A DNA stretch of 64,000 nt. It comes from Flavobacteriales bacterium (GTDB taxonomy: Bacteria; Bacteroidota; Bacteroidia; Flavobacteriales_D; Sanyastnellaceae). This document shows, in pieces, positions 37,332 to 47,062 of the stretch; the stretch's first letter is position 1; each line of letters begins with the position of its first letter. The DNA lies in assembly GCA_027491075.1 (NCBI GenBank), contig JAIXWX010000002.1:1-64000 (forward strand), written 5' to 3'. Position numbers and translations under genes: made by a program. The notes under the pieces were generated by a model. It was not told the DNA's origin. It worked only from the letters and a program-made list of their open reading frames with translations, and ran no database searches.

Positions 37332-37865
37332 TTAGTACTCCTTAATGCTTAATTCATAAACGTCCGTTGCGCGAATCTTCTCTTCCAAATCAGACACTGA
37401 GAACCCAGCATTCTGATCGGTAACTATTTCCATAACGAACTTATCATCGGTAGTGCGTGGATCTGGGTTGCTCGCAGGCATACCCGGTAATGTACCATTT
37501 CTTAAAAGATAAGTAATGGCCATACCATGCGCACCACAAAACACCGAAAATTCAAACATAACTGGGACAAACGCAGGTGCGTTTTCGATCCAAGAAAAAT
37601 TTGGCTTACCACCTATGTTCCAATCCCAATCGCTTACCATAAAATACCAAGTTCCAATAATGGAGAGCAAGGTACCTGTAGTAGCATACATGAATGATGC
37701 TATCGCCAAGCGCGTGCGCTTCACCCCAATGACAGGATCTAATCCGTGTATAGGGAAGGGAGAGAAAACATCTTTAACGCGAATTCCTTGAGCTACAAGG
37801 GCACGAGCCGAGTCCAGAAGCTTCTGGTCATCGTCGTACATCACGTGAAATACTTTGTTTGCCAT
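37332..37865 (-). CDS. actD: Alternative complex III subunit ActD (DUF3341)
   Basis: The 177-residue DUF3341 protein has an N-terminal soluble domain (VFHVMYDDDQKLLDSARALVAQGIRVKDVFSPFPIHGLD) and two transmembrane helices (about 62-82 and 105-125). It is a conserved structural subunit of ACIII with no cofactor. It is placed between actC (24-nt gap) and actE (1-nt gap). Confidence 0.93.
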   Translation of the reverse strand: MANKVFHVMYDDDQKLLDSARALVAQGIRVKDVFSPFPIHGLDPVIGVKRTRLAIASFMYATTGTLLSIIGTWYFMVSDWDWNIGGKPNFSWIENAPAFVPVMFEFSVFCGAHGMAITYLLRNGTLPGMPASNPDPRTTDDKFVMEIVTDQNAGFSVSDLEEKIRATDVYELSIKEY

Positions 37866-37889
37866 ATCTATTGACTAAGAAGTGATGTC

Positions 37890-39266
37890 TTAATGCTTAT
37901 TATCGTTTTTATAGCTTTCACCAGAAACCTTCAAAATGGTCTTCAATTCATTCAACGCTAATACAGGGAAGTATCTAGCGAATAACAAGAATAAAGTGAA
38001 GAATATTCCGATTGTTCCAATGAACATTCCGATATCAATGGTAGATGGATAAAACTCACCCCAAGCTCCTGGAGTATAGTCGCGGTGAATGGATGTTACG
38101 ATGATTACAAATCGTTCGAACCACATTCCAATATTCACGATGATCGACAAAATGAATGTCGCTGTCAAACTAGTGCGAATCTTTTTAAACCAGAAAAGCT
38201 GAGGACTAATTACGTTACACGTCATCATCGCCCAATAAGACCATGCATAAGGTCCAGAGAAACGGTTGATGAAAGCGTAAGATTCATATTCTACTCCACT
38301 ATACCAAGAAATAAAGAGCTCTGTTAAGTATGCTACACCCACGATTGAACCTGTAACAATAATTACGATGTTCATGTACTCGACGTGTTTCAAGTGAATA
38401 TACGCCTCAAGACGCATGGTTTTGCGCATGATTAACAGAAGAGTCAATACCATCGCGAATCCAGAGAAGATTGCACCTGATACGAAGTATGGAGGGAAGA
38501 TTGTCGTGTGCCATCCAGGAATGATAGAGGTGGCAAAGTCCATTGATACAATGGAGTGTACAGAGAATACAAGGGGAGTTGCTATACCCGCAAGCACCAA
38601 TGAAACCTCTTCAAATCGTGTCCAATGCTTCGCACGACCAGACCAACCGAAGCTAAGAATGCTGTAGAATTTCTTCCACTTTGGCTTTACCATGCGGTCA
38701 CGAATCGTTGCAAAATCAGGAATCAAACCTATGTACCAAAATACCAATGATACAGAGAAATAAGTAGAAATGGCGAATACGTCCCACATCAAAGCAGAGT
38801 TGAAGTTAGGCCAAAGCGAACCGAACTGGTTTGGTAAAGGAAGAGTCCAATAAGCTAACCATACGCGCCCCATGTGGAATACGGGAAACAACGCAGCCAT
38901 GATAACCGCAAAGATGGTCATTGCTTCAGCACTTCTGTTGATCGCCATTCTCCATCGCTGACGGAACAATAAAAGTACCGCAGAAATCAAAGTTCCAGCG
39001 TGACCAATACCGACCCACCATACGAAGTTGGTGATGTCCCATGCCCAACCTACTGTCTTATTCAATCCCCAGGATCCAATACCCTGAGCCACCAAATACA
39101 TGATACAACCTATGCCATATAAGGCAATAATGGCCGCAATGGTAATGGCTATTTTCCATTGCTTGGGTGCTTCTCCCTCGATCGGACCTACGATATCATT
39201 GGTGATATCTCCGTAAGTCTTATGACCAAGGATCAGTGGTTTTCTTATGGATGCTTCTTTAATCAT
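37890..39266 (-). CDS. actC: Alternative complex III quinol-oxidising subunit ActC (NrfD/PsrC-like)
   Basis: The 458-residue polytopic membrane protein (8-10 helices) of the NrfD/polysulfide-reductase C family starts 12 nt after actB. Motifs include GWAWDITNFVWWVGIGHAGTLISAVLLLFRQRWR and FSVHSIVSMDFATSIIPGWHTTIFPPYF, both conserved in ACIII. It carries the menaquinol oxidation site and shuttles protons, while electrons go to the iron-sulfur clusters of ActB. Confidence 0.94.
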   Translation of the reverse strand: MIKEASIRKPLILGHKTYGDITNDIVGPIEGEAPKQWKIAITIAAIIALYGIGCIMYLVAQGIGSWGLNKTVGWAWDITNFVWWVGIGHAGTLISAVLLLFRQRWRMAINRSAEAMTIFAVIMAALFPVFHMGRVWLAYWTLPLPNQFGSLWPNFNSALMWDVFAISTYFSVSLVFWYIGLIPDFATIRDRMVKPKWKKFYSILSFGWSGRAKHWTRFEEVSLVLAGIATPLVFSVHSIVSMDFATSIIPGWHTTIFPPYFVSGAIFSGFAMVLTLLLIMRKTMRLEAYIHLKHVEYMNIVIIVTGSIVGVAYLTELFISWYSGVEYESYAFINRFSGPYAWSYWAMMTCNVISPQLFWFKKIRTSLTATFILSIIVNIGMWFERFVIIVTSIHRDYTPGAWGEFYPSTIDIGMFIGTIGIFFTLFLLFARYFPVLALNELKTILKVSGESYKNDNKH

Positions 39267-39278
39267 TACTAATATGAT

Positions 39279-42200
39279 TTAGGCTTCGGTTTCTTCTATG
39301 TTGCGAACTTTTGTCATGTAGAATACATTCGGCTGTACTCCGGTCTCTTCCAAAGAATGATAGCTGCGAACATTCTCTGAGCGCTTCGCGTTCAAAGAGG
39401 TATAGTCATTCAAGTCTCCAAACACAATGGCATTGGTAGGACAAGCTTCCGCACATGCTGTTTGGATACTTCCATCTGGGACTGGAACTCCTGCTTTCTT
39501 CGCCGACAGTTTACCTTCTTGAATGCGCTGTTGACACATGCTGCACTTTTCCATTACACCACGTGTACGAACAGTAACATCCGGATTCAACACCATACGT
39601 GTCATTTCGCCCTGTGATGGATTCACATTAGAGAACTTTTCATTGTTCACATAATTGAACCAGTTGAAACGACGCACTTTGTAAGGACAGTTGTTTGCGC
39701 AATAACGAGTTCCAATGCAACGGTTATAAGCCATGTTGTTCAAGCCTTCGTTACTGTGGACTGTGGCTGCAACTGGACAAACAGTTTCGCATGGTGCGTG
39801 ATTACAGTGCTGACACATCATTGGCATGTGCACAGTACGTGGATTTTCTGCAGCATCTTCCATGTCGCGGTATGCCGCTATCGTACCCATGTCTTTTTTC
39901 TCACTTGTCTCTTCTACAGTTGCAAAATCAGAAGAGAAATATCTATCAATACGCAACCAATGCATATCACGGTGGCGCAATACTTCGTCTTTACCAACAA
40001 CAGGGACGTTGTTTTCTGTATGACATGCAGTAATGCATGCTCCACACCCCAAGCATGAAGACAAGTCAATGGTAAGACCCCAACGGTGTCCTACTCCTTC
40101 AACTGGATGCGCTGCCCACAAATCAAATTCTTTTACAGGCTTCTTATCGAGTGCATTGATATCTCCGTCCTTATTGACGTCTTCATGTGTTACTAAAGAA
40201 GGCACTAGATTGAAAGAAGCTGTTCCTTTCTTCTTGTCTTTTTCAGAAAGGAAAGTCTTGAACGTAGTTTCTTTCACGATGGAATCACGTCCCATCACTG
40301 TATTGTGCATCTGAGTAGTCGCAATGAAGTATTCACCTCCTGCATCTTCAACAGAAACATCGTATGCGTTGTAATCTACTACACCGTTTGAGAAAGAAGC
40401 AAGGCCAAAAGCATTTTTACCAATTGCCACTCGCTTATCGTTCTCCATCACATGCTCACCATGCTTTCCAACTTGGAAGGCAGCATTTCCAATCTCCTCA
40501 TTTCCTTCTCCTCTTCCGTAGCCCAGAGCAACGGCAATCGTTCCTCTTTTCTGACCAGGAGCTGGGAAAACAGGAAGGGTCAATGTCTTCCCATTTACTG
40601 TAACCTTTGCCAAGGTAGCAGCTGAAGTTTGGCCTAAGTGAAGATTCCAACCGAGTTCTTCTACATCGGCTGGCGCCATCATAATATAATTGTCCCAAGT
40701 CGCTTTCGTAATTGGGTCAGGAGTTTCTTGCAAATACGGGTTGTTGGCTTGATTACCCGCACCCATGGTCACCTTTTGATATAAACTCAACTCCCACTTA
40801 CCACCTTTCATTCCGTTCACAGCAGCCAATGCAGATGCAACATCCAATGAGCTCGTCGCAGGAGTCGCTTCCATTATTGGAACTTCTGCTGCAGCAACTG
40901 GAGCCGCTGTTGATTCCGGTGATGCGGGAACAGATCTTACCAGAGCGACGAACGTACCGTTGTGAACCGCCATGTTCCAGGCAGCATCGGTTTTCATTGC
41001 TGCAGTGGTATAGCCAGCGTTATGCGTTTGACGCATGTAATCGTAGTATGCTACGCCATTGTCTGCCCAACGCAACATAGACTCCTGCGCATAGCGCGTG
41101 TTATACAAAGGACTAATGGTAGGTTGCGCAATGTCCACTCTACCTTGCATTGGAGCGTAGTCGTTCCAACTTTCGAGGTAGTGATGATCCGGTGCTATAT
41201 ACGTACATCTCGAAGCTGTTTCATCCGCATATGCGTTGAAGCAAACACTTGTCTTCACCTTAGCCAATGCAGAGCGGAACTTTTCTGAATCCATCCACGA
41301 GTAGCCCGGATTTGTTCCATAAACTATCAAAACATCGACTGAACCCCCATTCATTTCTTCTACAAGGGCAGCTACTGCTTCATCTGAGCCACGGAAGAAA
41401 TTGATCGGATTATTTATGTCAATAGTATTGCCGTAGCTTCCTAGGTCAGAGTTGATAGCATTAACAATCATTTGAACATTTGGATCATTGCTTCCAGCAA
41501 CAACCAAACTGCGACCAGTAGCACCCTTCAAATCAGCCGCTACTTTTGCGATTACTCCTTCAGCAACTCCCTCTACATTGCCAGCCGTTCCCTTAAGTGC
41601 TGATAAAATCGCCGCTGCCACTTGACCTTCTTGTGAAGGCTTGATTGGAAAACGCTCATCGCAATTGGATCCAGTAAGACTCATAGAGGACTCAAACTGG
41701 TAATGCTTGTTCATTTTTCCATCATCTACTCTGCGTCCTGCATCATAACCTATTTGATAGAACGAAGGGGTGATCCATGTTCCCAAAAAGTCCGCACCAA
41801 TAGATACAATAACCTCTGCTTTCTCAAAATTATAAGCAGGGACTATTGCCTTACCGAAGTTGGCTTGGTTTGCTTTAGTTATTCCTGCATAAGAAATGCT
41901 ATCGTACTGAATGTGGCTTACCTTTCCTGCATACTTTGAAGACAATTCATTGATAGCTCTCTGAGTGGAGGGGCTCACAATGGTATTTGAAAGAACACGC
42001 ACTTTAGATGCTTGGCTAATTGCGTCCTTCACTTCGCTATCCAATGATGTCCAGTCAATGTCCGCGCCGTTTTTCTTCGGTCCACGCAGACGAGCACTGT
42101 CATACAATCCAATTACAGAAGCATTCACTCTAGAGCCTATTGCCCCTTTTGCGACACCATGATCTTTATTACCTTTAATGAAAATCGGACGGCCTTCTCT

Positions 42201-42533
42201 TGTTTTTACAAGAATGTTTCCGTAGTCATTTCCATCATAATATGTGGATGCATAATAATTGGCGATTCCTGGAGTAATTTCCTCTGGTTTTACAACATAA
42301 GGAATACTCTTTACCACCGGTGTTTCGCAGGCCGCTAACGTAGCAGCTGCTACACTAAATCCCATGAACTTCAAGAAGTCACGGCGGCCGGTATTGGTTT
42401 CCTTGAGCTTATCGTTAGAAAGAAAATCTTCTACAGACTGCTCTCTTGCAAACTCGTTAGAGATCGCCTCTTGAAATGCCGGAGTATTGTTTAACTCATC
42501 TACGCCGGTCCAATATTTTTTATTCATTCCCAT
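39279..42533 (-). CDS. actB: Alternative complex III iron-sulfur subunit ActB (TAT-type, molybdopterin oxidoreductase-like)
   Basis: Start chosen at ATG 42533 (MGMNKKYWTG); 42527 is equally possible, and the longer frame to 42566 overlaps actA. The 1084-residue protein has a twin-arginine segment (TGRRDFLKFMGFSVAAATLA, then AC). A molybdopterin-oxidoreductase-like region without cofactor role follows, and then a four-cluster ferredoxin domain. The clusters are CLGCGACITACHTENN, CQHCNHAPCETVCP, CIGTRYCANNCPYKVRRFN, and CSMCQQRIQEGK with CAEACPTNAI. It takes electrons from ActC and hands them to the hemes of ActA. Confidence 0.95.
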   Translation of the reverse strand: MGMNKKYWTGVDELNNTPAFQEAISNEFAREQSVEDFLSNDKLKETNTGRRDFLKFMGFSVAAATLAACETPVVKSIPYVVKPEEITPGIANYYASTYYDGNDYGNILVKTREGRPIFIKGNKDHGVAKGAIGSRVNASVIGLYDSARLRGPKKNGADIDWTSLDSEVKDAISQASKVRVLSNTIVSPSTQRAINELSSKYAGKVSHIQYDSISYAGITKANQANFGKAIVPAYNFEKAEVIVSIGADFLGTWITPSFYQIGYDAGRRVDDGKMNKHYQFESSMSLTGSNCDERFPIKPSQEGQVAAAILSALKGTAGNVEGVAEGVIAKVAADLKGATGRSLVVAGSNDPNVQMIVNAINSDLGSYGNTIDINNPINFFRGSDEAVAALVEEMNGGSVDVLIVYGTNPGYSWMDSEKFRSALAKVKTSVCFNAYADETASRCTYIAPDHHYLESWNDYAPMQGRVDIAQPTISPLYNTRYAQESMLRWADNGVAYYDYMRQTHNAGYTTAAMKTDAAWNMAVHNGTFVALVRSVPASPESTAAPVAAAEVPIMEATPATSSLDVASALAAVNGMKGGKWELSLYQKVTMGAGNQANNPYLQETPDPITKATWDNYIMMAPADVEELGWNLHLGQTSAATLAKVTVNGKTLTLPVFPAPGQKRGTIAVALGYGRGEGNEEIGNAAFQVGKHGEHVMENDKRVAIGKNAFGLASFSNGVVDYNAYDVSVEDAGGEYFIATTQMHNTVMGRDSIVKETTFKTFLSEKDKKKGTASFNLVPSLVTHEDVNKDGDINALDKKPVKEFDLWAAHPVEGVGHRWGLTIDLSSCLGCGACITACHTENNVPVVGKDEVLRHRDMHWLRIDRYFSSDFATVEETSEKKDMGTIAAYRDMEDAAENPRTVHMPMMCQHCNHAPCETVCPVAATVHSNEGLNNMAYNRCIGTRYCANNCPYKVRRFNWFNYVNNEKFSNVNPSQGEMTRMVLNPDVTVRTRGVMEKCSMCQQRIQEGKLSAKKAGVPVPDGSIQTACAEACPTNAIVFGDLNDYTSLNAKRSENVRSYHSLEETGVQPNVFYMTKVRNIEETEA

Positions 42534-42553
42534 TTTTCTAGGTTGAATTCCGA

Positions 42554-43942
42554 TTAATAGTGACACTTACCACATTCCCATCCGCCCATTTCGCGGACAG
42601 TAACTTCACCGTCCTCCATGATATCGCGAATGGTGCGCTGACCAAGAGCCGAAGCCTTGAAACGATTGTGCATTTCCTCGTAATATTCAGAGCTTGTCAA
42701 ATCTATTTGAGCCTTGTTGTGGCACTCAATACACCATCCCATGGTCAATGTGGGTTTGGTCAACTTGATCAAACCAGGAACATCTGCAGGATCTTGAGAA
42801 TTAATCTCATCAAGAGTCGCTTGATGACCTACGGTGTACTGTTGAACAGGGCCGTGACACTGCTTACAATCAATCTTGCCAACTGTTACGTGCTGTGCGT
42901 GATTGAAATATACGTGATCTGGTAAGTTGTGAACCTTGTTCCATTCGATAGGCTTCTGCTCATATCCTTGAATGTACTGTTTGGTAGCAGGATCAAATCC
43001 AATGGCCGCATAAATCTTCGCTATTTCTTTCTCCCCAGTGATTTTTCCTTTGTTGATTCCTTTGTGACAGTTCATGCAGACATTCACAGAAGGAATACCT
43101 GCGTGCTTAGATTTAGCAGCGCTACTATGACAGTATTGGCAATCTACTTCGTTTTGACAAACGTGAATGCTGTGAGAGAACCATACTGGTTGAGTTGGAG
43201 TATAGCCTTCATACACTCCGATGTCCATCAGTGTGCTGTAGCCTACGACCGCAAAGTAGCAGAACAAAAAGACACCAATTATCGAAACGAAGGTCTTGTT
43301 CTTCCACATCCATGCCTTGGCTGAAGTCCAATAACCGACTTCCGCCTCCATTGGCAAACCTTCGCGTTCGTTCATTGCATTTTTCAACGAGCGACCGATG
43401 TTGGCTGCTGAAACAGCGATGATAGCGAGTATTACCCCAATGATGATGAACCAAATGAAACCATCTGATTCTTCATTCTTCTCAGCTTCTGCCTTAAGTT
43501 CCTCCAAAGTTTGACAATTGTTGACTGGAGCAGCACCACCAGCAGCACCGGCAGGAGGAGTCTTAACATACGTCAAGATATCCTTAATTTCTGCTTCCGT
43601 AACGGCTTGACCAGCCATCCAACCAAATAGCGGAACATTCGTCGCTACTAGTTGTTTAATGTAAGCGTCTCCAGAAGCTGCTGCCGCTTGTGGATTCTGA
43701 ATCCACTTTACGAGCAACGCGTCCTTTCCTGCCCATCGTTGGTCTATTCCTCCTAACCCAGGAGCAGCCAGCACTTCGTTGGTGATCTTGTGACAAGAAG
43801 CACAATTGGCTTTAAACAATTGTTCTCCCTTTGCTACATCTCCACCCTCGTGGATACTTGCAAAAGAAGTGAATGCCATCGTCATGAAAGTCGCAACTGC
43901 GAATATCACTCGATGATGAAAACGTTCTGTAAACCGCATCAT
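42554..43942 (-). CDS. actA: Alternative complex III multiheme cytochrome c ActA with extra N-terminal heme domain
   Basis: The 462-residue protein starts at the first of two ATGs at 43942. It has a signal/anchor segment, then a monoheme class I domain (about 28-125, FKANCASCHKIT). Two membrane helices (about 165-185 and 215-235) follow, then the pentaheme part with CxxCH motifs CQYCH, CMNCH, CKQCH, CIECH and CGKCHY at the very C-terminus. This makes six heme motifs in total; ActA of Rhodothermus was described as pentaheme. The N-terminal heme domain may act as a built-in electron carrier to the oxidase. First gene of the operon. Confidence 0.93.
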   Translation of the reverse strand: MMRFTERFHHRVIFAVATFMTMAFTSFASIHEGGDVAKGEQLFKANCASCHKITNEVLAAPGLGGIDQRWAGKDALLVKWIQNPQAAAASGDAYIKQLVATNVPLFGWMAGQAVTEAEIKDILTYVKTPPAGAAGGAAPVNNCQTLEELKAEAEKNEESDGFIWFIIIGVILAIIAVSAANIGRSLKNAMNEREGLPMEAEVGYWTSAKAWMWKNKTFVSIIGVFLFCYFAVVGYSTLMDIGVYEGYTPTQPVWFSHSIHVCQNEVDCQYCHSSAAKSKHAGIPSVNVCMNCHKGINKGKITGEKEIAKIYAAIGFDPATKQYIQGYEQKPIEWNKVHNLPDHVYFNHAQHVTVGKIDCKQCHGPVQQYTVGHQATLDEINSQDPADVPGLIKLTKPTLTMGWCIECHNKAQIDLTSSEYYEEMHNRFKASALGQRTIRDIMEDGEVTVREMGGWECGKCHY

Positions 43943-43980
43943 TGCTATGTTTTACGTAATTCTACACTATAGAATGGCCG

Positions 43981-44009
43981 CAAATTTATAGCAGGAGCGG
44001 CATTAACAA
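43981..44009 (-). promoter_or_regulatory. Promoter of the act-cta operon
   Basis: On the minus strand, TTG (44009-44007), an 18-nt spacer and TAAATTTG (43988-43981) match the Bacteroidota -33/-7 consensus. The -7 element lies 38 nt before the actA start. Confidence 0.5.
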
Positions 44010-44146
44010 TCTGTTGAAATATGTTTAATTATAATTTATAATCTTTCTAAATAAGACAAAACCATGACGAAACGTCCCACTTCATTTTCGTTCAACCAGA
44101 TAGCTTTTCTTTGGCATGTTTTTTAACAATGTAATGTTGTTCCTAT

Positions 44147-44154
44147 TACCTTTG
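44147..44154 (+). promoter_or_regulatory. Putative -7 element (TACCTTTG) of the SPOR-domain gene
   Basis: This is an exact TAnnTTTG match 10 nt before the ATG at 44165. A T-rich stretch at 44117-44125 might serve as a weak -33 element. Confidence 0.3.
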
Positions 44155-44164
44155 TTTCCTCATT

Positions 44165-44596
44165 ATGCGACTTCCGTTTTTAACATTTTTCGTATTTATC
44201 AGCCTTCTACTTTTTTCGGAGAAAATATCTGCATCGGAGATCATTTTTTCTAAAGACAGTATAGCACCGGGTGTAATTGAATTTGAAACCCCTTCTGCTG
44301 TAGATTCTTTGGAACACAGGATGCGCGGCAGAGTAGACATCAAAGGATATAGAATACAAGTCTTTCTAGGTTCTTATGCTGAAGCTAAAAACTTTAGAGC
44401 CAAATTCTTAACCAATGGAATTCCTATTCCTGCGTATATTCAACAAAATACCCCTGACTACGTAGTTAAAGTAGGCGACTTCAGAAATCTCTTAGAGGCG
44501 AATAGGTATTTCTCAGAAATCAAACAACAATATCCAGGAGCATTCATCGTGGCGGATAAAATAGAGTCCACTCGCAGCGTCCGTTCCAGCGAATAG
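44165..44596 (+). CDS. Exported SPOR-domain protein
   Basis: The 143-residue protein has a signal peptide (RLPFLTFFVFISLLLFSEKISA) and a C-terminal SPOR domain (about 57-135; GYRIQVFLGSYAEAKNFRAKF, then YVVKVGDFRNLLEANRYFSEI, ending FIVADKI). SPOR domains bind denuded glycan strands of peptidoglycan, often at division sites. The protein probably acts in the periplasm on the cell wall. It is divergent from the act operon. Confidence 0.87.
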   Translation: MRLPFLTFFVFISLLLFSEKISASEIIFSKDSIAPGVIEFETPSAVDSLEHRMRGRVDIKGYRIQVFLGSYAEAKNFRAKFLTNGIPIPAYIQQNTPDYVVKVGDFRNLLEANRYFSEIKQQYPGAFIVADKIESTRSVRSSE

Positions 44597-44673
44597 TGTA
44601 TCGTAAATGCTGATTTTCACGATTTAGTAGAGAAGTTTGACAAAAATCATATCTTCTTTCCCCCGAAGGATTT

Positions 44674-44681
44674 TACATTTG
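44674..44681 (+). promoter_or_regulatory. Putative -7 element (TACATTTG) of hmgA
   Basis: Exact TAnnTTTG match, 16 nt upstream of the ATG at 44698. No -33 element was found at the expected distance. Confidence 0.3.
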
Positions 44682-44697
44682 GGGCAAAATAATCTGT

Positions 44698-45858
44698 ATG
44701 CCTTTTTATCATTCTCTGGGATCCATCCCACACAAGAGACATACCGCCTTCCGAAAGCCGAATGGTGACCTCTACTATGAGCAACTGTTTGGGACAGAGG
44801 GTTTTCATGGTATGAGTTCCTTGTTATACCATGTGCATCGTCCAACGATGATTCGCAGCGTGGGCAAGGCCATAGATGTTGCTCCCATAGCTGCAATTCA
44901 AAAGAACATTTCCCCCATGATGCTGGCTGGCTTCGACATACCAGCAGTTGACGATTTTCTAGAGGCGCGCACAGTAATGCTCTTTAATAATGACCTGAAC
45001 ATCGCATTGGCCGCCCCTCGCAAAAGTTTGAGTTCTTATTTCTACAAAAATGCAGATGCGGATGAAGTGCTGTTCATCCACAAAGGCTCGGGTACTTTGC
45101 GCACATTTTTAGGAAACTTGACTTTCTCCTACGGCGACTATCTGGTGGTGCCGAGAGGTATGATTTATCAAATCGAATTTGATACTGAAGACAATCGTTT
45201 ATTGATTGTAGAGTCTTTTTCACCGGTGGTTACACCAAAGCGCTATCGTAATAATTTCGGGCAAATGCTAGAGCATTCGCCTTTTTGTGAAAGGGATTTG
45301 CGAAGACCAGAGAAGCTAGAAACCCATGATGAAAGAGGTTCTTTCATTATCAAAATAAGAAAGGAAAATGTTCTACATGAAGTAGAATATGCTTCTCATC
45401 CTTTCGATGTAATAGGGTGGGACGGTTACAACTATCCTTATGCTTTCAGTATTCACGATTTTGAACCAATCACTGGCCGGGTGCATCAACCGCCACCCGT
45501 GCATCAAACGTTTGAAGCACACAACTTCGTGATTTGTTCTTTTTGTCCTCGTCTTTACGACTACCACCCACAGGCGATCCCCGCTCCATATAATCACAGT
45601 AATATTGACAGTGATGAAGTGCTGTATTACGTTGATGGTGATTTTATGAGCAGAAATCACGTCGACAAGGGATATATATCACTGCACCCGGGTGGAATAC
45701 CACACGGACCGCATCCTGGAGCGACAGAGAGAAGCATTGGCCAGAAAGAAACGGGAGAACTTGCCGTAATGATTGATACTTTTCGACCTCTTAAGGTAAC
45801 CCAAGCTGCGGTAAATATTGCAGATAATTCGTATATTACATCTTGGTTAGACAAATAA
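44698..45858 (+). CDS. hmgA: Homogentisate 1,2-dioxygenase
   Basis: The 386-residue cupin-fold enzyme opens the ring of homogentisate to maleylacetoacetate, in tyrosine and phenylalanine breakdown. N-terminal SLGSIPHKRHTAFRKPNGDLYYEQLFGTEGF is typical. Iron ligands fit VHQTFEAHNFVICSFCPR (His and Glu) and HPGGIPHGPHPGATE (His). Length agrees with the short bacterial type (about 380-390 residues). The next gene, 12 nt downstream, makes its substrate. No fumarylacetoacetase or maleylacetoacetate isomerase gene is in the window. Confidence 0.95.
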   Translation: MPFYHSLGSIPHKRHTAFRKPNGDLYYEQLFGTEGFHGMSSLLYHVHRPTMIRSVGKAIDVAPIAAIQKNISPMMLAGFDIPAVDDFLEARTVMLFNNDLNIALAAPRKSLSSYFYKNADADEVLFIHKGSGTLRTFLGNLTFSYGDYLVVPRGMIYQIEFDTEDNRLLIVESFSPVVTPKRYRNNFGQMLEHSPFCERDLRRPEKLETHDERGSFIIKIRKENVLHEVEYASHPFDVIGWDGYNYPYAFSIHDFEPITGRVHQPPPVHQTFEAHNFVICSFCPRLYDYHPQAIPAPYNHSNIDSDEVLYYVDGDFMSRNHVDKGYISLHPGGIPHGPHPGATERSIGQKETGELAVMIDTFRPLKVTQAAVNIADNSYITSWLDK

Positions 45859-45870
45859 AAAAAATTGCAA

Positions 45871-47010
45871 ATGATTACAGATAATAGCTCCTTACAACTT
45901 GAAAAAATAGTAGCCGAAGCGGAAGACTTTCTTCCTTTGCTCGGAACCGATTATGTTGAATTATACGTTGGCAATGCAAAACAAGCGGCCTACTACTACA
46001 TGAGCGCTTGGGGCTTTCAACCCCTTGCCTATGCGGGTTTAGAAACCGGGGTTAAAGACAGAGTTTCCTACGTCCTTGAGCAAGATAAAATACGTCTTGT
46101 ACTGACCTCTCCCCTCACTCCTGGAGGTGAAATCAATGAACACATCAATAAGCACGGCGACGGAGTGAAGGTGATCGCACTGTGGGTAGATGATGCCACT
46201 AAGTCTTGGCATGAAACCACCAAGCGCGGAGCAGTCAGCGCAATGGCTCCGAAAGCTCTTGAAGACGCAAATGGAAAAGTAGTTCTTTCTGCAATCCATA
46301 CTTATGGAGAAACACTTCACTACTTTGTAGAAAGAGGAGCATACAACGGTCCTTTTCTTCCAGGATATAAAACTTGGAAGCCTTATTACAAGTCTTCTCC
46401 AGTGGGTCTAAAGTACATTGACCACATGGTAGGCAATGTGGGTTGGAACGAAATGAATAAATGGTGTGAGTTCTACGCCAAGGTGATGGGTTTTGCTCAA
46501 TTGGTGAGTTTTGATGATAAAGATATTAGCACCGATTACACGGCACTTATGAGTAAGGTAATGAGCAATGGTAATGGCCGCATTAAATTCCCTATCAATG
46601 AGCCCGCAGTAGGTAGAAAGAAATCTCAAATCGAAGAGTACATCGATTTCTATCAAGGCGCAGGAGTACAGCACATTGCAGTAGCAACCGACAACATCAT
46701 CGAAACAGTTGCTGCATTGAAAGAAAGAGGAGTTGAGTTTTTGTACGTACCTGAAACATATTATGACGATGTTCTTGACAGAGTTGGTCAAATTGATGAA
46801 GATCTCGCTCCATTAAAACAACATGGCATCTTGATCGATCGCGACGATGAAGGGTATCTACTTCAGTTGTTCACGAAACCGGTATTAGACCGCCCAACGA
46901 TGTTTTTTGAAATCATTCAACGCAAAGGGGCAAAAAGCTTTGGAAAAGGAAACTTCAAGGCCCTATTCGAGGCGATTGAAAGAGAACAAGAGCTGAGAGG
47001 TACGCTCTAA
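45871..47010 (+). CDS. hppD: 4-Hydroxyphenylpyruvate dioxygenase
   Basis: ATG 45871 gives 379 residues; a TTG two codons earlier is less likely. The two vicinal-oxygen-chelate domains show the pattern LLGTDYVELYVGNAKQAAYYYMSAWGFQPLAYAG and YIDHMVGNVGWNEMNKW. The iron ligands are His in YIDHMVG, His in VQHIAVATDN, and Glu in FFEIIQRKG. It converts 4-hydroxyphenylpyruvate to homogentisate, directly feeding hmgA upstream. With only 12 nt between them, the genes form one operon. Confidence 0.96.
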   Translation: MITDNSSLQLEKIVAEAEDFLPLLGTDYVELYVGNAKQAAYYYMSAWGFQPLAYAGLETGVKDRVSYVLEQDKIRLVLTSPLTPGGEINEHINKHGDGVKVIALWVDDATKSWHETTKRGAVSAMAPKALEDANGKVVLSAIHTYGETLHYFVERGAYNGPFLPGYKTWKPYYKSSPVGLKYIDHMVGNVGWNEMNKWCEFYAKVMGFAQLVSFDDKDISTDYTALMSKVMSNGNGRIKFPINEPAVGRKKSQIEEYIDFYQGAGVQHIAVATDNIIETVAALKERGVEFLYVPETYYDDVLDRVGQIDEDLAPLKQHGILIDRDDEGYLLQLFTKPVLDRPTMFFEIIQRKGAKSFGKGNFKALFEAIEREQELRGTL

Positions 47011-47030
47011 TCTTTTAAATTTTAATACAT

Positions 47031-47062
47031 AAAGACCTCATCGTTCACCGGTGAGGTCTTTT
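47031..47062. terminator. Bidirectional terminator between hppD and the nitronate monooxygenase gene
   Basis: AAAGACCTCA (47031-47040) pairs with TGAGGTCTTT (47052-47061), flanked by T-rich sequence on both outer sides. The stop codon of the minus-strand gene (47038-47040) lies inside the stem. Confidence 0.8.
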
